From Robiginitalea biformata HTCC2501 (GTDB lineage: Bacteria > Bacteroidota > Bacteroidia > Flavobacteriales > Flavobacteriaceae): a stretch of DNA of 64,000 nucleotides. Made by a program: the position numbers and the translations under genes. Positions 9,227 through 16,205 of the stretch are shown piece after piece (position 1 is the first letter of the stretch; every line of letters begins with the position of its first letter). The notes under the pieces are model-generated. The model had not been told where the DNA came from and did no database searches. It saw only the letters and a program-made list of their open reading frames with translations. Location: contig NC_013222.1 of the NCBI RefSeq assembly GCF_000024125.1, forward strand, positions 1,714,501 to 1,778,500. The letters are read 5' to 3'.

Positions 9227-10366
9227 TCAGAAGGAATAGACGGCTGCCAGGACAAAAGAGGCGAGGCTGTCGCCGATTTCCAGATCGCCGTCTACAAAAT
9301 AGACGCTGTCTTCCGAGGCGCTGTCAAAGCGGATCTCGGGCTTGATAATCAGGTGGTCTCCTACGGTCGCACTACCGGTGAGGGTAATGGCGATGACGCT
9401 GGCATCCGGGGCAACTGCTCCGATAGCTCCGTAATTCTCCATTTCGGAGAAATATTCCCCCCGCAGGCCGATAGCGAAATTCTCGGAGGTCTGGTATTGC
9501 GGGTAGAGGGCAACGCCGTAGAACCCGGTTCCGTCCGTATCCTGGTAGGTGGCGTTGATCCCGAGGAAGAAATCCTCCGAAAGGTCAAAGCCTCCGGTGT
9601 AGTCTATCTGGAAGAGCGCCTTTGCGTCTGTATCCACAAATTCCCCGGTGGTAGTGTCAAAGAACTCGGTGAATCCCTGCTTGCCGTAGAGCAGGTTCAG
9701 GAACTGGCCGGCGTAGCCCAGCTGCGCCCCAAACGAAGGGGAGCCGAACGGGTCGAATTCCGTCCAGTCTGTCGGGTTCATAACCGCCAGCATCAGGGAT
9801 ACGTCGTCGCTCAGGGCAAAGTCCGCTTTCAGGCCGGTATGGCTGAACGGACCGTACGAGAACATATAGGAGGTACTGTAGTTGAAGTTCGCAACCGGCG
9901 AGATTACCTCGTACCCCAGGAAGGTGTTGAAATTACCAAAGGTCAGCGTGACGGATTCGGATACGTTCCAGTAAACGTACAACTGGTTGACGATGGCCGG
10001 CGATCCGAAGGAGTTGAAGACGGCGTCTTCCCCACGGGGGCCGAATACCAGGTCTGCAACCGCCCCGACGTTACCGTGCTCGTAGGAGAGGATGGCATTG
10101 GCCATCCCGATGGCAAATCCCGTATCGTTCGCAAAGGAACTCCCCGGGGCCGACGGGAAGGCGATCGCATCGCCGTTTTCGTCGAGCATGACTTTGTTCA
10201 GACCGTTGAGATTTGCCCGGTAATAGGCGTCAACGGAACCGCTCAGGCTAAAACCGTCGGTCCAGCTGGTTGCTTCTTCGTCTTGTGCGCTCAGCTGAGC
10301 AGAGGAAAACAGGACGGCTGCCAGTAGCAGGAATTTTATGTAAATTGTGTTGTTAATCTGTTTCAT
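9227..10366 (-). CDS. Outer-membrane beta-barrel porin (BBP2-like)
   Basis: 379 aa with a signal peptide ending near LSSAQLSAQ. The mature chain alternates short amphipathic strands with acidic turns and ends in a C-terminal aromatic residue (SFVLAAVYSF), as expected for an outer-membrane barrel. The pattern (DGFSLSGSVDAYYRAN at the start, GNFNTFLGYEVISP in the middle, VMNPTDWTEFDP) fits the putative beta-barrel porin-2 family. It is the last gene of a leftward set after P-II and amt, 115 bp from amt with a symmetric hairpin in the gap. It probably lets ammonium or small N-compounds cross the outer membrane; this role is inferred from context. Confidence 0.85.
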   Translation of the reverse strand: MKQINNTIYIKFLLLAAVLFSSAQLSAQDEEATSWTDGFSLSGSVDAYYRANLNGLNKVMLDENGDAIAFPSAPGSSFANDTGFAIGMANAILSYEHGNVGAVADLVFGPRGEDAVFNSFGSPAIVNQLYVYWNVSESVTLTFGNFNTFLGYEVISPVANFNYSTSYMFSYGPFSHTGLKADFALSDDVSLMLAVMNPTDWTEFDPFGSPSFGAQLGYAGQFLNLLYGKQGFTEFFDTTTGEFVDTDAKALFQIDYTGGFDLSEDFFLGINATYQDTDGTGFYGVALYPQYQTSENFAIGLRGEYFSEMENYGAIGAVAPDASVIAITLTGSATVGDHLIIKPEIRFDSASEDSVYFVDGDLEIGDSLASFVLAAVYSF

Positions 10367-10438
10367 ATTGCTAGAGATTATACTCCGGTATCGGAGTGTT
10401 TTAAATTGTTAGTTACAATTGCAATGGAAATGGGTTAT

Positions 10439-10468
10439 AAACGGAGCGTTCTGCCAAACGCTCCGTTT
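10439..10468. terminator. Symmetric hairpin between amt and the porin gene
   Basis: A 12-bp perfect stem (10439-10450 with 10457-10468, loop of six) follows the amt stop codon. The minus-strand U-run after it is poor, so it may act as an mRNA-stabilising or partial terminator that separates amt and porin expression. On the plus strand it is followed by TCCTTTTT. Confidence 0.6.
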
Positions 10469-10481
10469 TCCTTTTTAGCTA

Positions 10482-11726
10482 TTAGTGTTGGTTTAAACGG
10501 AAGTCCGAGTAGGCGTCCATGCCGTGCTCGTGGATATCCAGTCCTTCGAGTTCTTCTTCCCTGGAGACGCGGATTCCCACGGTCTTCTTGAGGGCAAGGA
10601 TGATGATGGCAGCCGTGACGATGCAGAAGACGCCTGCAGCGCCCACGCCGGTGAGCTGGTACAGAAACTGGTCCATGCCGGCTTTGTCGCCGAATATGCC
10701 AACGGCCAGGGTTCCCCAGATACCGCAGATCAGGTGGACGGTTACGGCACCCACCGGGTCGTCGAGGCGGATCCGGTCGATCAGGGCTACACCCCCTACG
10801 ATAATGGCCCCGGCAATCAGCCCGATAACTACGGCTTCATTGGGCGACATCAGGTCGGCCCCCGCGGTGATTCCCACGAGCCCGCCCAGGATTCCGTTCA
10901 GGAACATGGTCAGGTCGTAATTCTTATAGGCGAGGGTTGAGACCAGAAAAGCGCTGACGCCACCGGCAGCGGCTGCCAGGGAGGTGGTGGTGAGCACCAG
11001 GGAGGTCAGAGCCGGATCGCCGGAGAGTACGGACCCGCCGTTGAACCCGAACCAACCCAACCAGAGTACAAGGACGCCCGCGGTTGCCAGCGGATTATTG
11101 TGGCCCGGTATCGCCTTGGGTTTCCCGTCCTCATCGAATTTCCCGATTCTGGAGCCCAGCAGCCAGATGGCAATCAGGGCACCCCAACCTCCAACGGAGT
11201 GTACCAGGGTAGAACCGGCAAAGTCGTAGAATCCGGCATCGTCCCCGCCCAGGGTGGAGAGGAACCCGCCGCCCCATTGCCAGGAACCGACAATCGGGTA
11301 AACCAGACCTACATAGATAATGGTAAAGACCATGAAGGGTCCGATTTTGATCCGTTCGGCAACTGCCCCTGACACAATAGTGGCCGCCGTTGCGGCAAAC
11401 ATGCCCTGGAAGAGGAAGTCCGTCCAGTAGGTGTATCCCCCGTCGGCGTATTCCGGCGTGAGGCCGGCGGCATCCGTTTCCAGGCCAAAGCCGGCAAACC
11501 CGAGGAATCCGTTGAATTCGCCCGGATACATCAGGTTAAAGCCACCGATGTAGTACATCAGGAGTCCGACGGTGATGATAAAAATGTTTTTAAAGAGAAT
11601 GTTGATGGTATTTTTCTGGCGCGTCAATCCGATCTCCAGAAAGGCAAATCCGGTATGCATGAAGAACACCAGGGCGGTGCATACCATCATCCAGACGTTG
11701 TTTGCAGTGAATAATCCTGTATCCAT
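10482..11726 (-). CDS. amt: Ammonium transporter Amt
   Basis: 414 aa, typical of the Amt/Mep/Rh family of trimeric inner-membrane ammonium channels. About eleven membrane segments are visible. Family strings include NNVWMMVCTALVFFMHTGFAFLE read in parts at the N-terminus, TIVSGAVAERIK near residue 120, HSVGGWGALIAIWLLG (first pore His) near 170, GWFGFNGGS near 225 and LICGIWGTLAVGIFG (second pore His region) near 330. A hydrophilic C-terminal tail follows. The P-II gene begins 26 bp upstream, the usual pairing in which P-II binds Amt and blocks it under nitrogen excess. Confidence 0.97.
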   Translation of the reverse strand: MDTGLFTANNVWMMVCTALVFFMHTGFAFLEIGLTRQKNTINILFKNIFIITVGLLMYYIGGFNLMYPGEFNGFLGFAGFGLETDAAGLTPEYADGGYTYWTDFLFQGMFAATAATIVSGAVAERIKIGPFMVFTIIYVGLVYPIVGSWQWGGGFLSTLGGDDAGFYDFAGSTLVHSVGGWGALIAIWLLGSRIGKFDEDGKPKAIPGHNNPLATAGVLVLWLGWFGFNGGSVLSGDPALTSLVLTTTSLAAAAGGVSAFLVSTLAYKNYDLTMFLNGILGGLVGITAGADLMSPNEAVVIGLIAGAIIVGGVALIDRIRLDDPVGAVTVHLICGIWGTLAVGIFGDKAGMDQFLYQLTGVGAAGVFCIVTAAIIILALKKTVGIRVSREEELEGLDIHEHGMDAYSDFRLNQH

Positions 11727-11751
11727 AATAAATTTCTTTGGGTTGGTTAGA

Positions 11752-12090
11752 TTAGTTGATGCCGGCGTGGCCGTTTTCCTTTGTTCTGATTCGGTAGGCT
11801 TCCACCACGTCCGAGACGAAGATTTTGCCGTCCCCGACGTTTCCGGTATACGCTGCTTCCAGAAGCGTACTCACAGTGCGCTCAAGGAAATCGTCCGACA
11901 CAACTACGACTAGGTATCTGCGCTGAATATCCGACGTGCTGTAGGAGATGCCCCGGTAAACGTGGCCTTGCTTTTCATTGCCGACACCGGTTACATCCCA
12001 ATAACTGAAGAAATTCACCTCAATCTGATGGAGGGCCTTTTTGACCTCATCAAATTTGGATTTTCGAATGATTGCTTCCACTTTTTTCAT
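11752..12090 (-). CDS. P-II family nitrogen regulatory protein
   Basis: 112 aa from the ATG at 12090; the frame stays open upstream but the family begins MKKVEAIIRKSKFDEVKKAL. P-II trimers sense 2-oxoglutarate and ATP/ADP and control Amt. The T-loop keeps a Tyr at the place of the uridylylated Tyr51 (HVYRGISY), but the stretch before it reads GVGNEKQGH, one residue longer than the GFGRQKGH type and without the usual Gln39 placement, and the loop after it (STSDIQRRYLVVV) is unlike enterobacterial GlnB/GlnK. The B-loop AAYTGNVGDGKIFV is conserved. It heads the amt operon, with a TATATTTG box 26 bp upstream of the start. Confidence 0.93.
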   Translation of the reverse strand: MKKVEAIIRKSKFDEVKKALHQIEVNFFSYWDVTGVGNEKQGHVYRGISYSTSDIQRRYLVVVVSDDFLERTVSTLLEAAYTGNVGDGKIFVSDVVEAYRIRTKENGHAGIN

Positions 12091-12115
12091 GGGTATAAGT
12101 TTTTGTTGATCGGGC

Positions 12116-12123
12116 CAAATATA
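12116..12123 (-). promoter_or_regulatory. TATATTTG -7 box of the P-II/amt operon
   Basis: On the minus strand TATATTTG fits the Bacteroidota -7 consensus TAnnTTTG and would place transcription start near 12109, about 18 nt before the P-II ATG. A -33 TTG is not obvious at the usual distance, which suits a promoter that needs an activator. Confidence 0.6.
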
Positions 12124-12136
12124 TATTAAAACACAG

Positions 12137-12210
12137 ATACCCCCCCTTTTATAGGGGTATAGGCGGGCATTTTTATCTTTATGATAAAATGACCCCCAAA
12201 AAATTGGGGG
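12137..12210. promoter_or_regulatory. Three stacked inverted repeats upstream of the ammonium operon
   Basis: Three perfect 7-bp dyads lie in 74 bp just upstream of the -7 box: ATACCCC/GGGGTAT (12137-12143 with 12154-12160), TTTTATC/GATAAAA (12171-12177 with 12183-12189) and CCCCCAA/TTGGGGG (12193-12199 with 12204-12210). Their position suggests operators for nitrogen control; the third could alternatively be a hairpin ending transcription from crcB. The regulator is unknown. Confidence 0.5.
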
Positions 12211-12247
12211 ATATGTTTTATGATGGATAAATTTTATGGTATTGACG

Positions 12248-12272
12248 AAAAAGGGGATGCAGATGCCCCTTT
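12248..12272 (-). terminator. Possible terminator after crcB
   Basis: An AAAGGGG/CCCCTTT stem (12250-12256 with 12266-12272) is followed on the minus strand by a short T-run. It is weak but sits in the correct place, about 110 bp beyond crcB. Confidence 0.45.
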
Positions 12273-12381
12273 CCGACGACATGCGGGCATGAAAAACCGG
12301 TTCCTGAGGGCAGGATTGTTACCTGCCGATCAAAAACCGGGGAAAAAGTTACAGGTGTAAAAAATTATCGGGATAAAAAGG

Positions 12382-12753
12382 TCAGAACCAGCGGGAAAGC
12401 CAGAATCCCAGCGCCACAGCCAGCAAGCCCACCACCAGGCTGCCCAGGGTATAAAACAGGAAGGGGAGGTAGTTGCCGTCGCGCAACAGGCCGAATTGTT
12501 CGAGGCTGAAAGAGGAAAAAGTGGTGAAACCCCCGCAGAATCCCGAAGCAAGCAGAGCGCTCTGCACCGGGTTTACATATTGGTTGCGCAGGGAGGCCCC
12601 GAGCACCATCCCGATGAGGAGGCACCCGATGACGTTTGCCAGGAAAGTTCCCAGGTAAAACCCGGAAATTACCGGGTTGAGGTATTTGCCTATCAGGAAA
12701 CGCAGGCCGCTACCCAGGCCGCCGCCCAGAAAAACCAATAATAAATGTTTCAT
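12382..12753 (-). CDS. crcB: Fluoride channel Fluc/CrcB
   Basis: 123 aa with four membrane segments, the size of a homodimeric Fluc channel that exports fluoride. Hallmarks are the N-terminal GGGLGSGLRFLIG, the NVIGCLLIGM helix with the conserved Asn, and the GFCGGFTTFSSFSLE pore segment with the Phe residues and the central Na+ site region. A single crcB gene encoding a symmetric homodimer is expected. No fluoride riboswitch core could be recognised upstream; instead a hairpin followed by seven U residues directly precedes the start codon. Confidence 0.95.
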   Translation of the reverse strand: MKHLLLVFLGGGLGSGLRFLIGKYLNPVISGFYLGTFLANVIGCLLIGMVLGASLRNQYVNPVQSALLASGFCGGFTTFSSFSLEQFGLLRDGNYLPFLFYTLGSLVVGLLAVALGFWLSRWF

Positions 12754-12780
12754 AAAAAAACCCGATCGGGGAGATTCGGG
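12754..12780 (-). terminator. Hairpin plus U7 directly before the crcB start
   Basis: On the minus strand a CCCGA/TCGGG stem (12776-12780 with 12761-12765) is followed by seven T residues that abut the crcB ATG at 12753. It may end transcription of the small gene at 12827-13006 or act as an attenuator for crcB. A second perfect hairpin, AGGCCC/GGGCCT, lies just upstream at about 12790-12806. Confidence 0.6.
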
Positions 12781-12826
12781 AGAGGGAACAGGCCCTGTCC
12801 GGGCCTAAAACTACTAAAACTTTGGA

Positions 12827-13006
12827 TTAAACCGCTTTGCGGTAATCTGCATCCGCGGATTCCAGCGGATAGATCTTAAAGGTAGCCGGCACGGAGCCAT
12901 TGGCAGACATCCGGTTGCGCAGGCGGACCGAAACGGACGAACTGAAGATCAGCAACAGCGCATTGACCAACACGAGACCCGAAATAATCGCAATAAATAA
13001 TGTCAT
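12827..13006 (-). CDS. 59-aa single-pass membrane protein
   Basis: This short frame begins at the ATG at 13004-13006 and ends with TAA at 12827-12829. It encodes 59 residues: a hydrophobic helix at 3-22 (LFIAIISGLVLVNALLLI), then a Ser/Arg-rich turn (SVRLRNRM) and a polar tail ending ADADYRKAV. A TACTTTTG box at 13034-13041 sits 27 bp upstream, correctly placed for a short leader, which supports expression. Codon use resembles neighbouring genes. Function unknown; the arrangement suggests a type with the N-terminus outside and a cytoplasmic tail. Confidence 0.72.
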   Translation of the reverse strand: MTLFIAIISGLVLVNALLLIFSSSVSVRLRNRMSANGSVPATFKIYPLESADADYRKAV

Positions 13007-13033
13007 TGGCCGAGGTTATTTAGTAACATAACG

Positions 13034-13041
13034 CAAAAGTA
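13034..13041 (-). promoter_or_regulatory. TACTTTTG -7 box for the 59-aa gene
   Basis: The box matches TAnnTTTG on the minus strand and predicts a start of transcription near 13027. No good -33 TTG is seen. The flanking bases contain two ATGTTAC motifs (near 13023 and 13064). Confidence 0.5.
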
Positions 13042-13123
13042 CGTGATTTCTTATATGATACGTAACATATCCCTCATTTGGACGGGATTACAAATATTTT
13101 TGTCATTCCCTCACGGCGGGTGC

Positions 13124-13312
13124 CTAATTTTTGAGGATATACTTGAGAAGGAGCAAAAGGATTATGAAACTGATAAAGAGTAAAAGCACCCAAATGGTGC
13201 CTTTATATTGCTTCCGGAGCCATTTCCTGTCGCGCCGGTACATCACAATCAAAACCCCGACGAAAGCGACGAAGAAGAGCGAGGCGAAGATCATTTGCCC
13301 GGGGCTGAACAT
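13124..13312 (-). CDS. 62-aa two-helix membrane protein
   Basis: 62 residues with two hydrophobic helices (about 7-24 and 41-59) separated by a strongly basic loop, YRRDRKWLRKQYKG, and a terminal KYILKN. By the positive-inside rule the loop should be cytoplasmic. A TAAATTTG box lies 17 bp upstream of the start. No family was recognised. It is divergent from the MazG-like gene. Confidence 0.7.
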   Translation of the reverse strand: MFSPGQMIFASLFFVAFVGVLIVMYRRDRKWLRKQYKGTIWVLLLFISFIILLLLLKYILKN

Positions 13313-13328
13313 CTTGTTATTTTTAGCG

Positions 13329-13336
13329 CAAATTTA
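13329..13336 (-). promoter_or_regulatory. TAAATTTG -7 box for the 62-aa gene
   Basis: It matches TAnnTTTG on the minus strand. A TTTG lies upstream at a 24-base spacing, slightly longer than the usual 17-23. Confidence 0.5.
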
Positions 13337-13378
13337 CGCGAATTCCATTCATTAACCATCCAAATACCCCATTCATTG

Positions 13379-13774
13379 ATGAAACACCAACTAAATGCCG
13401 TTGCCGAATTCCATCGGGCGTTCGGGCTTGGCATATCGGAGGAGCCCCGGGCGGACCTCGGGGAGGAAACCAACCTGCTCCGGTTCCGGCTCATGCAGGA
13501 AGAGAACGAAGAATACCTGGAGGCAGCCGCCAACGGCGACCTGGTGGAAGTAGCCGACGCCCTGGGGGATATGCTCTACATCCTTTGCGGTACCATCCTG
13601 GAGCACGGCATGCAAGAGAAAATCGAGGAGGTGTTCGATGCGATCCAACAAAGCAACATGAGCAAGTTGGGGGCGGACGGGAAGCCGATTTATCGCGAGG
13701 ACGGCAAAGTCCTGAAGGGGCCCGGATATTTCAGCCCGGACATCCCCGCGGTTCTCAACGGGTCCGGCCAATAA
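13379..13774 (+). CDS. MazG-like nucleotide pyrophosphohydrolase
   Basis: 131 aa from the ATG at 13379. The all-alpha NTP pyrophosphatase fold is shown by RLMQEENEEYLEAA (the ExxEE metal-binding helix) and, 19 residues later, EVADALGDMLYILCGT (the ExxD motif). The C-terminal tail (SNMSKLGADGKPIYREDGKVLKG) matches the phosphoribosyl-ATP-pyrophosphohydrolase-like and viral MazG-like subgroup. It probably removes non-canonical or excess nucleoside triphosphates; substrate unknown. It converges on ilvE with 4 bp between the stop codons. Confidence 0.88.
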   Translation: MKHQLNAVAEFHRAFGLGISEEPRADLGEETNLLRFRLMQEENEEYLEAAANGDLVEVADALGDMLYILCGTILEHGMQEKIEEVFDAIQQSNMSKLGADGKPIYREDGKVLKGPGYFSPDIPAVLNGSGQ

Positions 13775-13778
13775 GCGG

Positions 13779-14846
13779 TTACCCCAGCGGGTAGCGCCAG
13801 CCGAACGGATCTTCCGCCCGGTTGTACTGGATATCCGTGATACGCTTCTTGAAATGCGCCGCGTAGCTGTCTTCCGGTTCCGGCAGTTCAAAGAGTTCAT
13901 CCCGGTAGCCGAAACTGCTGATCGGCGAGACCACTGCTGCCGTCCCGGCACCGAACATTTCCCGAAGGGAACCGTTTTTCGACGCTTCGACTACTTCTGC
14001 AACCCTGATCTTGCGAACTTCCACCGGGATACCTTCTGATTCCGCCAGCTGGAGGATGCTTTTCCGGGTAATCCCGTCGAGGATGCGGTCGCTGGTGGGG
14101 GCCGTCATCAACGTATCCCCGATCCGCACAAAAATATTCATCGCCCCGGCTTCTTCGATGTATTCATGCCGGTGGTCGTCCGTCCAGATAACCTGCTGGA
14201 ATCCATCCCTTGCCGCCAGTTGGGTGGGGTAGAACTGCCCCGCGTAATTTCCGCCGGCTTTGGCAAACCCGGTTCCCCCGTCAGCTGCGCGGGAATAAGC
14301 TTCCTCGATCTTAACGCTGACCTTGCCGGAGAAATACGACCCGGACGGGGCGCATGCGATGATAAATGTGAACGCGTCGGCCGGGGAGGCGTGAAAACCC
14401 GTCCCTGAGGCGAAGATAAACGGCCGGATGTACAACGAACTGCCGGATTGGCCGGGAATCCAGTCGCGATCTACCTCCAACAGGGCCTTGAGGCCTTCCA
14501 TAAACAACCCGTCGGGGAGTTCCGGGATGGCCATCCGGGATGCAGAAATATTCAATCGGCGCTGATTTTCCTCGGGGCGGAACAGCCAGGCTTTGCCATC
14601 TGAATCCCTGTACGCCTTCATCCCCTCAAAAACGCTTTGTCCGTAATGGAAGATTTTTGAAGCGGGGTCGAGGGTCAGGGGGCCGTAGGGAACGACTTCG
14701 GCTTGTTGCCACCTGCCCTCCCGGTAGGTGCAGCGGAACATGTGGTCGGTAAAGACGCTGCCGAATGCCAGATTGTCAAAATCGACCTCAGGCAGTCGGG
14801 ATTTATCAACTCGTTTTACAGGGATCTCATTGATTGTGATGCTCAT
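13779..14846 (-). CDS. ilvE: Branched-chain amino-acid aminotransferase
   Basis: 355 aa from the ATG at 14846; the frame stays open much further upstream but that part is shadow sequence. It is a fold-type IV PLP enzyme that moves amino groups between Leu/Ile/Val and 2-oxoglutarate. Markers are YGQSVFEGMKAYR near residue 70, FAKAGGNYAGQFYPTQ with the PLP Lys near 200, EEAGAMNIF near 235, DGITRKSI near 265 and MFGAGTAAVVSPIS near 312. The length suits the longer eukaryote-like BCAT subfamily usual in Bacteroidota. It is divergent from the DUF4920 gene. Confidence 0.96.
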   Translation of the reverse strand: MSITINEIPVKRVDKSRLPEVDFDNLAFGSVFTDHMFRCTYREGRWQQAEVVPYGPLTLDPASKIFHYGQSVFEGMKAYRDSDGKAWLFRPEENQRRLNISASRMAIPELPDGLFMEGLKALLEVDRDWIPGQSGSSLYIRPFIFASGTGFHASPADAFTFIIACAPSGSYFSGKVSVKIEEAYSRAADGGTGFAKAGGNYAGQFYPTQLAARDGFQQVIWTDDHRHEYIEEAGAMNIFVRIGDTLMTAPTSDRILDGITRKSILQLAESEGIPVEVRKIRVAEVVEASKNGSLREMFGAGTAAVVSPISSFGYRDELFELPEPEDSYAAHFKKRITDIQYNRAEDPFGWRYPLG

Positions 14847-14951
14847 AACGTGGGATTCAGGTGGTAAAATTAAGGAAATATCTTTAGGGGGGCTTTCTTT
14901 TTTCGCCCGAAATTGCGGACTTTTGGAGTCGAAAATAAAAACCCGCTGGCA

Positions 14952-15440
14952 ATGAGAAATCCATATATGTATTGCGCCTTGCTCCTCGTACTGCTGGTGC
15001 CCGGGAGCGCTTTCACCCAATCCGGGGCCGATTTTCTGGCCGTCGGGGCCCCGATAGCTGAGGCCCGGGCGATCGGGGCGGACGATGCCCCCGAAGCTGC
15101 CCGGCTTTTTGACGGGCTGCAGGCCCGCGATTCCGTGCGTTCCGTCTTCCGCGCCCGGGTGGTGGACGTTTGCCAGGCCAAGGGTTGCTGGATGCGCCTT
15201 GCCCTGCCGGAAGGGGAACCGGTCATGGTTCGGTTTAAAGACTACGGTTTCTTTGTGCCGAAAGATATCGCCGGGCAGGAAGTTGTGGTTAGCGGGGTGG
15301 CCTTTATTTCGGAGGTTTCTGAGGAAGAGCGCCGGCACCTCGCGGCGGATGCAGGGAAACCGGAGGAGGAAATCCGGTTGATCCGGGGGGTGTCCCGGGA
15401 GCCTGGATTCGAAGCAGAAGGCGTACGTATCTATCATTGA
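14952..15440 (+). CDS. DUF4920 family secreted protein
   Basis: 162 aa from the ATG at 14952, with a signal peptide ending near GSAFTQ. The mature part carries the family pattern VVDVCQAKGCWMRLALPEGEPVMVRFKDYGFFVPKD read across its core, including the conserved CxxxGCW motif, a beta-rich OB-like fold. Two cysteines in CQAKGC could bind metal or form a disulfide. Role unknown. The start of the next gene lies one base beyond the stop, so the two are probably co-transcribed. A GACTTTTG sequence about 36 bp upstream is close to a -7 box. Confidence 0.85.
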   Translation: MRNPYMYCALLLVLLVPGSAFTQSGADFLAVGAPIAEARAIGADDAPEAARLFDGLQARDSVRSVFRARVVDVCQAKGCWMRLALPEGEPVMVRFKDYGFFVPKDIAGQEVVVSGVAFISEVSEEERRHLAADAGKPEEEIRLIRGVSREPGFEAEGVRIYH

Positions 15441-15441
15441 G

Positions 15442-16104
15442 GTGGAACGCCGCATCATCCGGACTTCCGACGGCTCCCGTACCATCCAAATTCCCGGGTG
15501 GCAGGAGCAGTACCATTCGCTCCACGGTGCCCTGCAGGAGTCTCTCCATGTTTTTATCGCCAACGGGCTCGCCCGGTACGCATCCCGACCCTTGCGCATC
15601 CTTGAAATGGGTTTCGGGACCGGCCTGAATGCCCTGTTGAGCCTGCTTGAGGCCCCCCGTCGCGGCTTGCAGCTGGAATACACCGCCCTGGAGGCCTATC
15701 CGGTTACCCGGCAGGAATGGCAGGAGCTGGACTACGGGAGCCTGTTCGACGATCCGGAGGCGGGAAATCTTTTTAAAAGCCTCCACGAGGCTCCCTGGGA
15801 AGCCCCGACGCCCGTCACTCCTTCCTTTACCATTCAAAAATTGCAGGCTAACCTGCTGGAGTTTTCTGCATGCGATGCCTTTGACCTGGTTTACTTCGAT
15901 GCCTTCGGGGCGCGGGTGCAACCGGAACTCTGGACCGAAAAGGTTTTTCAATCCATGTATGAAGCGCTGTCGGAAGGCGGTTGCCTGGTGACATATGCGG
16001 CCAAGGGCAGTGTACGGCGGGCCATGCTCGCCTCGGGGTTCCGCGTGGAGCGACTGCCGGGCCCGCCGGGCAAACGGGAGATGCTCCGGGCCCTTAAACC
16101 GTAA
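15442..16104 (+). CDS. mnmD: MnmC/MnmD-like tRNA U34 methyltransferase
   Basis: 220 aa with a GTG start. It is a stand-alone methyltransferase equivalent to the N-terminal half of MnmC, which methylates nm5s2U34 to mnm5s2U34 in tRNA anticodons. SAM-binding motif I is ILEMGFGTGLNALL near residue 52. The acidic motif DLVYFDAFGARVQPELW near 150 is the DUF752 signature, followed by GGCLVTYAAKGSVRRAM. No FAD oxidase half is fused. The start codon follows the previous stop codon by one base. Confidence 0.9.
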   Translation: MERRIIRTSDGSRTIQIPGWQEQYHSLHGALQESLHVFIANGLARYASRPLRILEMGFGTGLNALLSLLEAPRRGLQLEYTALEAYPVTRQEWQELDYGSLFDDPEAGNLFKSLHEAPWEAPTPVTPSFTIQKLQANLLEFSACDAFDLVYFDAFGARVQPELWTEKVFQSMYEALSEGGCLVTYAAKGSVRRAMLASGFRVERLPGPPGKREMLRALKP

Positions 16105-16182
16105 GCGGGGGCAGGGAGTTCCGCCCGTCCGGGGGAATGTTAAATCGGCATTAAATGCGGCACGTTCCCGGCCCAAAACCAG

Positions 16183-16190
16183 TACTTTTG
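16183..16190 (+). promoter_or_regulatory. TACTTTTG -7 box, sets the start of the epimerase gene
   Basis: The box lies 15 bp before the TTG start at 16206. It rules out the upstream in-frame ATG at 16155, which would lie before the transcription start. No convincing -33 is seen. Confidence 0.5.
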
Positions 16191-16205
16191 GGTCAAATTC
16201 TCAAT

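Noticed and set aside
12754..12840. Fluoride riboswitch upstream of crcB
   Set aside because: The conserved pseudoknot core of the crcB motif could not be found; only two plain hairpins and a U-tract are present.
16155..16205. Upstream ATG at 16155 as start of the epimerase gene
   Set aside because: It lies before the -7 box at 16183-16190 and would add 17 residues before the Rossmann start MKVLITGATG.
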